Origin: Aplidium turbinatum
Lineage: Eukaryota > Chordata > Ascidiacea > Aplousobranchia > Polyclinidae
Length of the DNA: 64,000 nucleotides
Assembly (NCBI GenBank): GCA_918807975.1
Contig: OU964925.1
Span: 4,316,798-4,380,797 of the forward strand
Direction of reading: 5' to 3'
The notes under the pieces were generated by a model, which worked only from the letters and a program-made list of their open reading frames with translations, was not told the origin of the DNA and did no database searches. This document shows positions 39,653-50,480 of the stretch, piece by piece. Within the stretch, counting starts at the first letter, position 1. Every line of letters starts with the position of its first letter. The position numbers and the translations under genes were made by a program.

Positions 39653-40067
39653 GATTGTTCTTAACCAGAATTTTTTACATTGATTCAACGTTTGCTGACG
39701 TTATATTCGTGATAAATGCAACGTCGATTGTTTGTCGAAAATAACGTCTTTTACGTTTCAAAACCTGACGGGATAGCTTAAGACTTTCGAGTTTCGATTC
39801 GAATTCAACACCCAAAAATTATTCAACATGATGTTCTCACCAGAACCAACTCAATGCTTTACGCTTGCTCCATTATGACATGGCACTGGACGTTTGTGCA
39901 AATCAGAGAAGGAGACAAGGTCCAAACTGAATGCATCAAAACTTGGTATTTGTAAAAATTACTCAGCTAACTTTTGTTCAGTCTTTTATGTGATATAGCC
40001 TATGCGATGATTATAAGTTAGGTTTGGCAAATATTGGTAAAAATAAATAATGAAATGTAACGTTTCG
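39653..40067. other. Spacer with P-family fragment
   Basis: Contains ACATTGATTCAACGTTTGC at 39678, one arm of the palindromic P family. Nothing else assigned. Confidence 0.4.
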
Positions 40068-40707
40068 AAAGATGGGTAGAAGCGCGCTACTTTTTTAGTA
40101 GCGGCGCTAAATTTTTGTTAGAATAGCGACTGCATCAGCGATGCTACTTTTTTCCCCAATGCAGCTCTGCGTTTGCTTCAGTTGCGATTCCGCTACTTTC
40201 CAATTTTAAGTAGAAAAAAGTTAATTGTTTTTAGATATTTTGATGGAAACTGGAGAAGAATAAAATTTCTTTTAGAACTGTTTTCCATAACGTTGAAATG
40301 GTAGTATAAACGAAGCCTAGGCCTATTGTCCGCTCCGATAGCTCAGTCAGTTGGTTAGCGCGTGGCTTCGTGAACGAAAAAGCTTCAAGACCAAGCGATA
40401 CTGGTTCGACTCGGGGTGTGCACTTAGGCAACACATTCTAAGGACTTCCCTAGCAACACTTCAACAATCGAAAACTTCACTCCGCCAATCTCGGTGACCG
40501 GCCCTGTGTCAAGAGCCTCCACAAGTATGCGAAATTACTAGGAATAACCCATCAAGGCTTTGTCAGTCCGACGATAAAGATTAAAAACCAACCATGAGGC
40601 AACTAAAGAAAGTGGCTTCACACGGTGCTTGTATAGAGCTTCCAGAGTTAGTTTAAGACAAAAGTAAGCGATAGCGCGTTACTTTCAAAGTAACGGAAGC
40701 CCACCTC
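40068..40707. mobile_element. Probable MITE with nested S1 SINE
   Basis: The left words GATGGGTAGAAGCGCGCTAC and TAGTAGCGGCGC face the right words GCGTTACTTTCAAAGTAACG and AGCCCACCTC as an imperfect inverted repeat. The SINE at 40329-40595 lies between. No clean target duplication, so the borders are approximate. Confidence 0.5.
40329..40595 (+). mobile_element. tRNA-SINE family S1, plus-strand copy
   Basis: Head GCTCCGATAGCTCAGTCAG, B-box CTGGTTCGACTC, the GGGTGTGCACTTAGGCAACA junction, and the body to AAAAACCAACC. This is the best copy for reading the family in its own sense. Confidence 0.85.
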
Positions 40708-41127
40708 TCAATGTTTTTTCATAATAAAGTAGCTACCAGGTGGCAGATGACCAAAATCGCCTTGAAAGTTGTTTTAGGCTTAAAATATACTTTCAAGACA
40801 TCAGGTTTTTGATATAAAAAAAGTCAGTCCACCCGAGTGAACACACTTGTTTTTAAAGGTCAGATTTATGAAAATGACGTAATGGTATCGCCTATCTAGA
40901 TTTGATGGCAGATGCGCATTGGCATCCGCCTGTCACATATGTGCCAGTTAGATGATTGATATAGGCTAAGTACAGATGCTTATTTTTAAAGTATATTTTT
41001 TGCTTTGCAGGATTGTGAGTAGTTTTATAGCTTACACGTTTTCATGTTTTTTTTTGTAGAAAACTTGATCTGGTTCCATGCAGCTCGATCAGTGTTGCCA
41101 ATCTAAAGTAGAAAAAATAGCAAGGCT
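40708..41127. other. Unassigned spacer
   Basis: No gene or clear repeat recognised. Confidence 0.4.
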
Positions 41128-41135
41128 GTTACACA

Positions 41136-41568
41136 CAGTAGCGTAGCCAGGAATTTTGAAAGGAGGGGGTTTTGACCACCCAACGGCGGGGGGTCTGGGA
41201 GGGCCTCCCCCAGAAAATTTTGAAAAATTACTTTGAATTTGGTGCATTCTGAGAGCATTTTCAACAAAAATGTGGGTACGAATATTCCTGTAAAATTGTG
41301 CTGTCCGGTAGCATAGCAAAAGGATAAGATCATGTTTTCTTCGGCATTTTTCGGAAAAAAAAGCTAAGTCTGTGTTTTCTTGTTGCTAATTCCTGGCTGA
41401 GATGTTTGAATGTTTGGTATTGGCAAAACTCGCTGTTTTAATGCAATTTTGTTTAAAATTAGGCAATTTTTTTTAGACTGAAAGCATCATTCTCAATATC
41501 GTGACGTCACACGCCTGCCTAAGGGGGGGTTGTAACCCCCAAAACCCCCTCCCTTGGCTACGCCACTG
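41136..41568. mobile_element. hAT MITE, CAGTGGCGTAGCC family copy
   Basis: The ends CAGTAGCGTAGCCAGG and TTGGCTACGCCACTG are inverted. The duplication GTTACACA is perfect (41128-41135, 41569-41576). Subterminal G-tracts and C-tracts as usual for the family. 433 bp, non-coding. Confidence 0.9.
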
Positions 41569-42612
41569 GTTACACACAACTCTCATACATACGCGAGCAA
41601 ACAGGCTTTACTTTTACAAATTGTCGGAAAATAGACATCTTTTTCTGAGTGCTGAGCTTATTGTTATGTTGCTAAAGTTCAATTTAAATAACTAACTATG
41701 GTATACGACCTGGAGGCTATAACCCACATATAGCCATGCCCAGGGCCGGATTAAGGGTTTTATGGGGCCCTGGGCTGAGCTGAAAGTGGGGGCCCTTATC
41801 AAGTGACATTTTTCGCTAAAAATTAATGGTGGAGTGGGGCGACGACACGGGCCCAGCTGCATGTATCTGTCGCACTGAGCCCCAAACAGCGGACCAGTGG
41901 CGTAGCCAGAAAAAAATTTGGGGGGGGCCAGCAAATATTTGATGAATTGAAAAGGACAACAAAGTGTTTGATTTAAAGCCATCGCCACTTGATGTGCAGT
42001 GGCGTATCCTGGTGGGTTGAAGCAATAAAAGTGGTAGGGGGATTAGAGCGTGCCGAAGGCACGCGTATTCTAGGGGGGTCCGGGGGCATGCTACCCCGGA
42101 AAAATTTTGAAAAATTACACTCAAATAATGGATTATAACGCATTCTGAAAACACTTTTAGGGTAATATTTGTATGAAATTTATTAGCAGATAAACAGCTA
42201 TTAACTTATTAAAGATAGCTCTTACACACGAACGGGCAAAAACTGCGGCTAAAATTAGAGAACACTAAAAACTCAGCTACACAAAAACTCAATAACTACA
42301 CAAAAACCCAACAGAGTAAGCCATTCTGAAATTGCTTCCATAAATTACAGTAGCCTAGTTCAAAGAAACGTAAATCGCGTAAATTGGCGCGATTTACGAT
42401 TTGCAAAATTTATTGGTGTCTTTTCTGTGTGTCTAAAACAAGTCCTTGGGGTTGTTAATAGCCAAATGTCTTGGAAAACGATATAAATTTCTACAAAATT
42501 TAGTATATTTTCAACAAAGCGCTAAACTTTGGAATCCAAACTTGGAAAATTCGGGGGGAGGGGCATGGCCCCTTTCGCCCCCCCCTGGCTACGCCTACGC
42601 CTATGCAGCGGA

Positions 42613-43140
42613 TCACCTTCTTGTTTGCCCTCGGCTTGCCACCCGGTGCAGTAGGTGGGACCTGTCAGTGTATAACTCCGTTGCGAAAGAATGTGTCAAT
42701 CTGTGGTGTACGATATCAACGAACTTTAGAAGACTCGATAGAAGAAGAAGAACTGCATCATATCTAACTGACCATCTTGTATCAGCTAATGTCCTCAAAA
42801 CAGGCAAACCATCTAGGAATTTTCGATGGACTTGCCAACGATGAGTAGACGAGACGAGCCATGAATAAACCCTTGCAACAATTCAAAAAGCTCAGCGGCA
42901 GAACGGCTTGTTTCTACAGGACATTTAGACTACCGATTGAATTAAGTGAATGTGCTGTGCAAGGGACATAATGAGCTATACTACATTTCTCGCGCAGAAG
43001 AGCTTGAAGACCGTTATACTTGCCACTCATATTGGCAGCATTATTATAACTTTGACCCGTAATCCGTACCATTTTCGGATATGAAAGTATCAAATAAATA
43101 TGTTTTTTGTTAAAAAAACAAAGAAAAATTGAATAACTGG
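42613..43140 (-). pseudogene. hAT transposase middle part, broken
   Basis: The minus strand encodes ITGQSYNNAANMSGKYNGLQ, then HYVPCTAHSLNSIGS, then after a break VLRTLADTRWSVRYDAV. These are the second-Asp/CxxH region and the DTRW segment of ZMYM1-like hAT transposases. It lies outside the H1 element and so belongs to an older host element. Confidence 0.8.
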
Positions 43141-43449
43141 GGTTGGGCAGGGGCATGGGCGCCGATCGCTCTCTAAAATTGGTGGGAACATTTACTAGGA
43201 AAGGTAGGAAGGGGCGACGAGCGAAGCGAGCTAGAAAGATCGGGGGTCTGTTCTGACAAACAAACAAATACAGTAGGTACAAGTCTGATGCGATGTATAA
43301 ATATTTTAATTGTCTGTGTCAGCATTGGACAGCAGACGTCCCACCACTCGGCAACGAGTCTCCGGCGAATTAAAAACGAAGTCCTTGGAGAGGTCATGAA
43401 AGTTGATCGAATTCAAAACCTTGTGCCGTTGCATGATTTAGTCGTTTCT

Positions 43450-44236
43450 GTGTCATGGTAGATCGTAACCAAGTTTTGACACGTCGCAAAGTTGAAAATG
43501 ACCATTCAGCTGAACACGAGCTGGCTAGTGAAATGAGCAAAAGTCGCACAAAAAGTTCCACTTTCGGAAACATTTGCCGACCAGCGGATGGCATCTTCTT
43601 GAATAGCCTATCATTCAAAAATCTTCCACCCACTTTCCATTGTACTGCTTTCGAAAGAAGCATAACTTCGTTCTTGTCCAAGGGATTCTGTGTCAGAGAA
43701 ATCAGAATAATCGTCTACCACAAGTGATTGTATCTTTCCACTAAAGAGTGATTCTTGTAGAATTTTGTAGTGCTCTAGAACGGTCGACTTGAAATAGTCA
43801 GTAAGATTTTGCTGGGCGCTGTCAATGACTGCAAAATACTCTGACCGATATTTCGTCTCTGGTGTTTGAAAGTTGAGGAGGTTAGCCATGTCCATGCTGA
43901 AGACGATTTGGGATCTTTTTGGGACGTGACAGTTTCAATGATTCAGGGTTGCAATTTTCCATTAGCCTCTCAGCATTTACAAAGACACGATGAAATTCTT
44001 CTTCATTGCGTAGATGGCGGAGCAGTACTACAAAGTTCAGCACATTCAAGCATGCCAGCCACAGTCACCGTGCAACCTTGCAAGGCTTTGTTAAAACGTT
44101 CCATACACTGAATGACAGACAATGCCGCTAATAACATAAGCACACTTGACCCACGAGAAAAAGGTTTCAAAAGCCAAATTGCAGTTGTTGCTACATTTGA
44201 ATCAAATTGACTCACGGCTGCTTCTATGGCTTCCAA
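43450..44236 (-). pseudogene. hAT transposase of H1 copy 2, C-terminal part, broken
   Basis: The frames include ETKYRSEYFAVIDSAQQNLT, EHYKILQESLFSGK, and SCSAEWSFSTLRRVKTWLRS, the hAT dimerisation motif. A second piece at 44003-44236 has FNKALQGCTVTVAGMLECAE, homologous to the start of the H1 copy 1 frame. Several breaks, inactive. Confidence 0.8.
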
Positions 44237-44433
44237 TACTGACTTATTATTATACTGACGTTAGAATCATCAAGCACTGCTTTTACAGCAGCTGCACGTG
44301 TGAGCAATCTGGTTGGACAAATTAGTTTCAGTTTTGATGCAGCCTAAGGCAAAGACTCTTTAGAATAAAGATTCAGGTACATATGCTTGAATTTCCCAGA
44401 AACCTTTTAGCCTATAGCCTATATAGGCCTAGC

Positions 44434-44849
44434 ATGGCCACCTAAAGATATGGCCTGATTTGTCACATTTTGCAGAAATTTCCAGGTTTTTCTAACTTTG
44501 GGCGAACGTTTAAATAAATTTTTCTAAAAATTAGATTTTTACGCTTTCTTTATTCTTTTTCCCAGATGACACAATAGGTTTTAACATCCTCACATGTTAA
44601 AAAACAAAGAAAATTTGATTTTGTAAATTTTCGTCAGACTGTTAATTTTCGATAACAGTCTGATTTTAAGTTTTTCAACTTACTTTTTCTCATTTGCTAC
44701 TGCTTCCCCAAGGCAACAAAAACGTTTTTTGTCATTAGGAAACCACAAAAAGTAAAAACATCTCAAAAAATGTCAGTCAAGCACTAGCAGTAGCTGTAAT
44801 CAAAATCTGCAAAATGTGACAAATCAGGCCGCATCTCCAGGTGGCCATG
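44434..44849. mobile_element. Palindromic MITE, family M1 copy 2
   Basis: The ends ATGGCCACCTAAAGATATGG and GCATCTCCAGGTGGCCATG. The duplication GGCCTAGC lies at both sides (44426-44433, 44850-44857). About 416 bp with the same inner CAGTCTGA palindrome as copy 1. Nested in H1 copy 2. Confidence 0.85.
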
Positions 44850-45580
44850 GGCCTAGCTTTCCAAGTTCTTGTGTGAAACTTGGAGCATCTCGAATAAACG
44901 GCGAAGCTACAACAGGTTTTGATACAATTAGATTAGTAAATATGTGCCCCACAATGCACATATTTAGCAAGAGGTTGAGATTTTTTATTTCAGCTTGACA
45001 GCTACGGGGTTTCCTCCCATAAAACAAAAATGTTGTCCCCTCCTTTCAATAGATTTTAAACGTCTGACAAATAAAATTGTGACACTCGTTTAATATTTTC
45101 CGCTTTTACGTTATAAAAATAATGAAAAAAGATGGTGGGGACATGTAAAAAGATGGTGGGGACATGTCCCGCTGTCCTATAGGGATCGGCGCCCATGGGC
45201 AGGGGTGCTGCAGCACCGCAGCACATATGGGTGAGCCGCCCTTGCTTGTTTGAGATACGAATTAAAGCAGTAATCTCCAGCTGTGCAACTAAAAAAATTA
45301 GTAGAATTTTTTCTTTGAGGTTGGGGCCCCCAAAAGTGGGGGCCCTGGGCTTCAGCCCAGTCCGCCCCCCCCCCCCCTTAATCCGGCACTGGCCATGCCC
45401 AAGCGCAGCTTAAAATGTGACTAGAGGCCAAGCTGAGACTAGCCAAAATCACTGGTATAAGTTGATAGTTTGAGTAGTAGGCTAGTAAACAAACAGTGCA
45501 CAGTTTGTGTGATTTTGAGTTACTTTTGTGCCAGGCCCATAGTGACCATAGGCTACAAATAATAATGGACTAGATCGGGG

Positions 45581-46283
45581 CAGTGGCGTAGCAGCCACTT
45601 GGCGGTTCTGGCTCTGCGCCAGGGGCGGCAGGCTGCAAGGGGGCAGCAAAATGAGGCTGTACAGTGCACACAGCACGAGAAATGAAGTAATGTAACAGCA
45701 ATGAAACCACGTTTGATCGTAATGCAACAGCGTGTGATGTTTTACAGTGGTTAGCTAAATCACACCTACTAGATTCGACACCATATTTATGCTTGTGTCT
45801 GAAACTTTATCTTACCATTGGTGTTTCAATTGCTGGCTGTGACTTGTGAGAGGAGTTTTTCAAAACTCAAAATGATAAAGTTGTATTTACGTTCTACCAT
45901 GAATGATGATCGGCTATCAGCTCTATCGATTCTTTCTATGGATAGAGACTACAGTACGTTCAAAAACTTGATTTTGAAGATATTATCGCTGATTTTACTT
46001 CGGTGAAAGCTCGAAAAGTTCAATTTTGAAGCCGCTATTGATATTTTATTTGCCTAATACATTTGTTGTCCATTTTTTGTCTTTTATCTTTGGCCTTAAC
46101 GTTGAGTCAGTGAGGCTTCTTTCTCAAGCAATATAGAACTTCTGAGACGCGGCACATTATTTGTAACTATTTTTATTGAAAAGATTGCTTGAACATGAGA
46201 CTATTTCAAAATTTGCTGCAGTCTACTTAGGGCGCTATTTTCAACGAAAGCCAGGGGCGGCAGCATATGCTCCTACGCCACTG
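45581..46283 (+). mobile_element. hAT element with transposase 3' relic
   Basis: The ends CAGTGGCGTAGCAGCC and GCTCCTACGCCACTG are inverted; the flanks GATCGGGG and GAATAGGG match only loosely. The plus strand at 45818-46006 encodes AVTCERSFSKLKMIKLYLRS then TMNDDRLSALS, a hAT dimerisation domain. Most of the transposase has been deleted. Confidence 0.75.
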
Positions 46284-46286
46284 GAA

Positions 46287-46720
46287 TAGGGGTGGGCACA
46301 GTTGTTCAAAGAAAGAGCCGCTTGCGGATAAACCATAAACACCGGCGAGCCGCAAAATCAGTTGACAGTTGATACAAAATAACATATCAGCAATAAAATC
46401 ACAATGATTGCTTATCCATATTAGTTTTGTACTTAACTCGATAATCTCTGAAAAGTTGTTAATGCTGTGCGAATTAATATTCTTCCAAGTGTTCATTTGT
46501 CAAAGTTGCACGATGTTTTGATTTTACAAAGTTCATTACAGAGAATAAAGATTCACAACAATAAGCTGTAGATAAAACAGAAATGAGTCGTACACTGGTC
46601 TTTTTGAGTTCTGGATATTTATTCTCTGGAACCTGTGGTACAACTCAATGGTAGAGTGGCAATGACTGAAATTTGTTAGAACTACATCTTCTTGCATGTC
46701 AGTCAGTTCCATTTCTACAG
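46287..46720 (-). pseudogene. hAT transposase C-terminus (GTF2IRD2-type), fragment
   Basis: The minus strand gives AYCCESLFSVMNFVKSKHRA then TLTNEHLEE, the hallmark C-terminal motif of this hAT group, with MELTDMQEDVVLTNF further upstream. The left border has a TAGGGGTGGGCAC end. No right TIR was found, so the element is truncated. Confidence 0.75.
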
Positions 46721-46769
46721 CGGACATGATAATAGCGAAAGGTTGGCGAATTGGACAGCCATGCCTGAC

Positions 46770-46910
46770 TACATTAACGTTGAATGGGTTGTTGAGAAGG
46801 AGCGATCTTCTTGGCGTCAGCACTACCTGGCTATACCCACTATAGAACATCGAGCATTGTGTTTCGCTAACCATACCGGTGTAGTCTCCACACTAGCCAT
46901 CAAGACTTTT
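46770..46910. repeat. Dispersed repeat shared with 48810-48955
   Basis: GCTAACCATACCGGTGTAGT and GTTGAGAAGGAGCG-like words reappear at 48810-48955 in the same orientation. Probably an old SINE-like repeat. Family unknown. Confidence 0.5.
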
Positions 46911-47667
46911 CTCAAGCCTCATCGTCGCTCAATGATTTAAAATATATATGTTCATCTGCTAGGCCACTTAGATCATTAGTTCTGTAACTTGTCTTTGGTG
47001 AACGTGAAAGGTTGAAGGTGGAATCATCTAACAAGCTGATCGTGATGCCGCGAGTTGCCAAGTCATTACAATGACGTTAGTTCGGTCTTTGGTCTAATGT
47101 GCAAACTAATAGAAAGATCAAGCATCGGGCGCCAGGAATCCTGTCATCCACAAGCATTGTCATTGAAATAAATCTTTTTGGGTCAATTTGTGAGACAACA
47201 ACGGCAAGTTGGCTCAGTAAATATTGATTTGCAAGAGACTCATTAGTGTGATTTCAATATCCATTGCATCGAAATTTCGGATTGGAAATATTTTTAATAT
47301 CAAACCGTTTCATATCTTTCTGCCACGTTGGCTTCAACTATCACGATGATTTGTATCTGGGCTTCAAAAACTGAAAAACTCAATATGGTAAATAAGCTAT
47401 CTGAACTCGAAAAACAAAAGTCGTTCAACACAAATAAAAAAAATCGATTGACTTTAAACTCACAATCTCAGAAAATTTGTTTCGGAAATGAAGATTTTGA
47501 ATTAACTGCAGTAGAATTAATAGCAGTTATAATGAGAGTGAAATAAAATCACAATAAATTATTTGTATATTTTAAGATTAGCATTTTTGAACACGAAGTA
47601 GAAATCTATGAGAAATTACTAAATTGAAATAAAAGATTGAATTTGCAGCTTTCTCTCAGCAGGTCTG
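46911..47667. other. Unassigned spacer
   Basis: No recognisable gene. A 72-codon frame at 47328-47546 has no similarity I know. It may be further decay of the neighbouring hAT. Confidence 0.35.
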
Positions 47668-47675
47668 CTAGGTTA

Positions 47676-48647
47676 CAGTGGCGGCTGGTGAGTCCTAGAA
47701 ATGGGGGTGCTGTGGCCGCGAAGGCGAATACAACAGCGGGAGGGGGGGTCTCCTTCAGAAAATTACATTTGATTTGGTACATTCTGAGCATATTTTAGCT
47801 CTAAATTGTGATAAAAGTTTAATGTAAAACTTGTCTTATAAGTTTTGCAAATGTGTAATATTTTGAATGGGACGATCAACAAACATATGTGAATAACACG
47901 TTCTTAATGATTAAAAGAGAAAACGGTTGTTTTTTTTCATTACCTACTCGACAAAAAATTCTACCGAGGCCTATGTCACTTTACATTTTGGATGTAGATA
48001 CGTTGCTTGTTGCATGACATATTAAATTTAAGCAGTTTTTTCCAAGGATGGGAAGTAGACCTATCCTAAAAAGTATCAGTTTTTCTAGTGCCTCCGTATT
48101 TGCGTTCTTCTTTAACTAAAACTACCCTAATACTAATCAGCGAAAATGTAAACTACTAATTGGTTTATTGCGTGATATTTAACAATGCGTAATTTTACAA
48201 CGTGAAGGCGGATTCACACTGGTGTCGCTATTGCCTATTGCGTTGTAAACCACTTTTGACGTCACCACGAAGCCAGACACAGTGGATCGACTTTTCACTC
48301 TGTGCCTTTTTTCCTTTTTTCTCGTTCTGCCGTGTGTGCTGTTCCGAAGACAGCACACCGCTTTGCAATTCGCTTGTACAGCCGATTCAAGAAAACTGGC
48401 GGCTCTACGACGTCACAGTCGATGCCTCTACGACGTTATGCTGGTGTGCTGTTTCAAAACAGCACATATTTCCTAGCACGCAGAGTTTCCAAATATAATT
48501 TACACTTATAACAGTCAGCAATTCTGTGAACAGAGAACAAAAAATACATTTTGGGCAGAAGAAACGCTAAGATATTTGAGAAACTTTTTGTAAAAACTTT
48601 TATGGGAGTGCTGCAGCACCGCAGCACACACTAGCGAGCCGCCCCTG
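47676..48647. mobile_element. hAT-type element, CAGKGGCGGCT family
   Basis: The ends CAGTGGCGGCTGGTGAGT and ACTAGCGAGCCGCCCCTG are inverted. The flanks CTAGGTTA and CTAGGATA are a 7/8 duplication. The inner right end contains CTGCAGCACCGCAGCAC, also present at 45206-45222. Internal words GTGCTGTTCCGAAGACAGCA and GTGCTGTTTCAAAACAGCAC form small hairpins. Confidence 0.8.
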
Positions 48648-48655
48648 CTAGGATA

Positions 48656-50217
48656 AACCTCAAAGGAGTTTCAGCAATTAATGGAGCCGTATGGAAGTTC
48701 TTGACATGCTTCATAACATTCTTAAAGCAGTAGTTTATTTAAAACAGTTAACTGTCAATAGGATGGTAGCTGGGTTTGTATCGCAACCGTTTCAAAAAGT
48801 TTAAACTGGAAGCATAACAACGAGGCCAACCTTGTGAAGAAGGGGGCGTTCTTCCTTGTTATCAGCACCAGGCTGAGCACTCACCAGTACACAAGCAGTT
48901 GCCATTCGCTAACCATAACGGTGTAGTTCACGTTAGCCATTCAGAGTAGACCATGCAATCAATTGTAACGTGTTTCTCGGAAGCCGATTGTAGTAAGAAT
49001 TGACAGCGATAGACACCTCGTTTCGCCCATGCGGCTGGGCTCTTTAGTATCGCACCACTAATTCTTTTCCTTGTTGCTTGTGGCATAATTGTCTTCTCTA
49101 GTGATGCAACTTTAATTTAAAATTGATTTAAAATACAAAGTATCAAAATTTAGATTACCATCGGAATCGTGACCAAGAAATCTTAATCGCGCACGACGTG
49201 TATACTGATTTACGACATCAAGATTAAATCTCTTCGTTACAGCGATGAATACACGTTCCTTCAGTGCTAAATCAATCGAAAACTTGCAGCAAATGTCGGC
49301 TGGCCGTCAAGCAGTGACTGGAAGTCATCGCGTTGACCTTCTACTGACAATGTGACGAAGGAAAACTATTTAATTCTCTTCACGTCATAAACCCGACCAC
49401 TACCAAGCCAGCAATTCCGCTGCTTTTATGCACAATAATTTAACATTTGTCAACGTTAAATCAATGGACTTTTCTGTAATGAAACAGTGAAACAGGCCTA
49501 ATGACTGGTTTTCTTTCGGTGACATCTCCTCTGATGTAGCCTAATTGACAGGCAGAGTTCTCTATCGATTTAATTTTTTTAAACATTAATCTTTCTGGCA
49601 TTTTGATCTATTTTAAGATTTCTCAAAAAAAAAAGGATTTGTGTTTCATAACATTCAGTCCTCCAGTATCCATCTTGTGTATAATGTCGGACAAACAAGG
49701 CACGATACTCGTATACCATCAAACAATTGCGGAGGAAAGAACAGCATGACACAAATCTACAAAACAAATGATTGCTTGATGTCGATTTTCGCAGTCCTAC
49801 CTTCACCAAACCCATTTTTGTTTTTGCATCAGTTACTTCGTCTCAGATAGCTCTACGTAGATAAAAGATAGCTCGATAACAGGACAATGGGCGTTGAAAG
49901 AATTTTTATGCCCGGCATCAAAGAGATCTTCGGCCATCAAATCAAGATATTTCTAAGAAAAACGCACGATGTCCAAAGAATATGAGGTGGTTTCTTGAAA
50001 CTTCCGGCCCCTTGGGAAGGTTACGGCCTTTAAAATCATGTCGGGCACACGTCCAAACGTAGGCTACACCCTGGACACCTTGTCAACGCTACTGGCTTGA
50101 CGTAACAAAGCATGACGCGGGTTAAAATTTAGTGCTGAGTCACAAGAAGTTGCGTGGGATCTGAAGTTATGGAAGAGATTGATCTATGGAGTGATTGTGA
50201 GTCGAAGTTTAATATTT
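48656..50217. other. Unassigned region with dispersed repeats
   Basis: Holds repeats shared with 46770-46910 (48810-48955) and 19505-19595 (48996-49062), and a P-family half-site near 49440-49470 (CAACGTTAAATCAATGG). No gene recognised. Confidence 0.45.
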
Positions 50218-50480
50218 GCCAGATAAGAAAATATCACTAAGTTACTACAAGCTTGCATCTACAGTAACTACTCCTGATTATTATAAGCTATTATGTTCGT
50301 TCAGAGGATCGCTTGACTTTTCGTAAGATTATTGTTTAGGTTGGTTTGGAAAAGATGCTTGAAACAACTCAGACACTGCATCCTTCATCGACACTACCAA
50401 AGAATCTCCACCTCTCATTAGCGATACCAAAACACTCCATCCCTCACTGACGCTATAAAAGATGATTCAACTCTAATTGG
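50218..50480 (+). repeat. Repeat copy shared with the insert at 22150-22425
   Basis: Inverse orientation relative to the other copy, about 90% identical over 260 bp, from GCCAGATAAGAAAATATCAC to GATGATTCAACTCTAATTGG. It contains the same 30-bp near-tandem units (CTCCACCTCTCATTAGCG, CTCCATCCCTCACTGACG). Confidence 0.8.

Larger units (their letters stand above)
43154..45197 (-). mobile_element. hAT element, family H1 copy 2 (inverse)
   Basis: The ends CATGGGCGCCGATC and GATCGGCGCCCATG with the perfect duplication GGCAGGGG (43146-43153, 45198-45205). Longer than copy 1 (7716-8929) partly because a M1 MITE sits inside (44434-44849). The minus strand has the same transposase tail as copy 1. Confidence 0.9.
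41741..45391. mobile_element. hAT element, CAGGNCCGGATT family, 3.65-kb nested composite
   Basis: The ends CAGGGCCGGATTAAGGG and CCTTAATCCGGCACTG are inverted. The duplication GCCATGCC is perfect (41733-41740, 45392-45399). Inside are at least two CAGTGGCGTA-type MITE ends (41893, 41997; right-end-like CTGGCTACGCC at 42582), a hAT transposase relic (42613-43140), the whole H1 element (43154-45197) carrying another MITE, and a piece of a CAGGGGCGGCT MITE (45198-45240). Confidence 0.85.
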
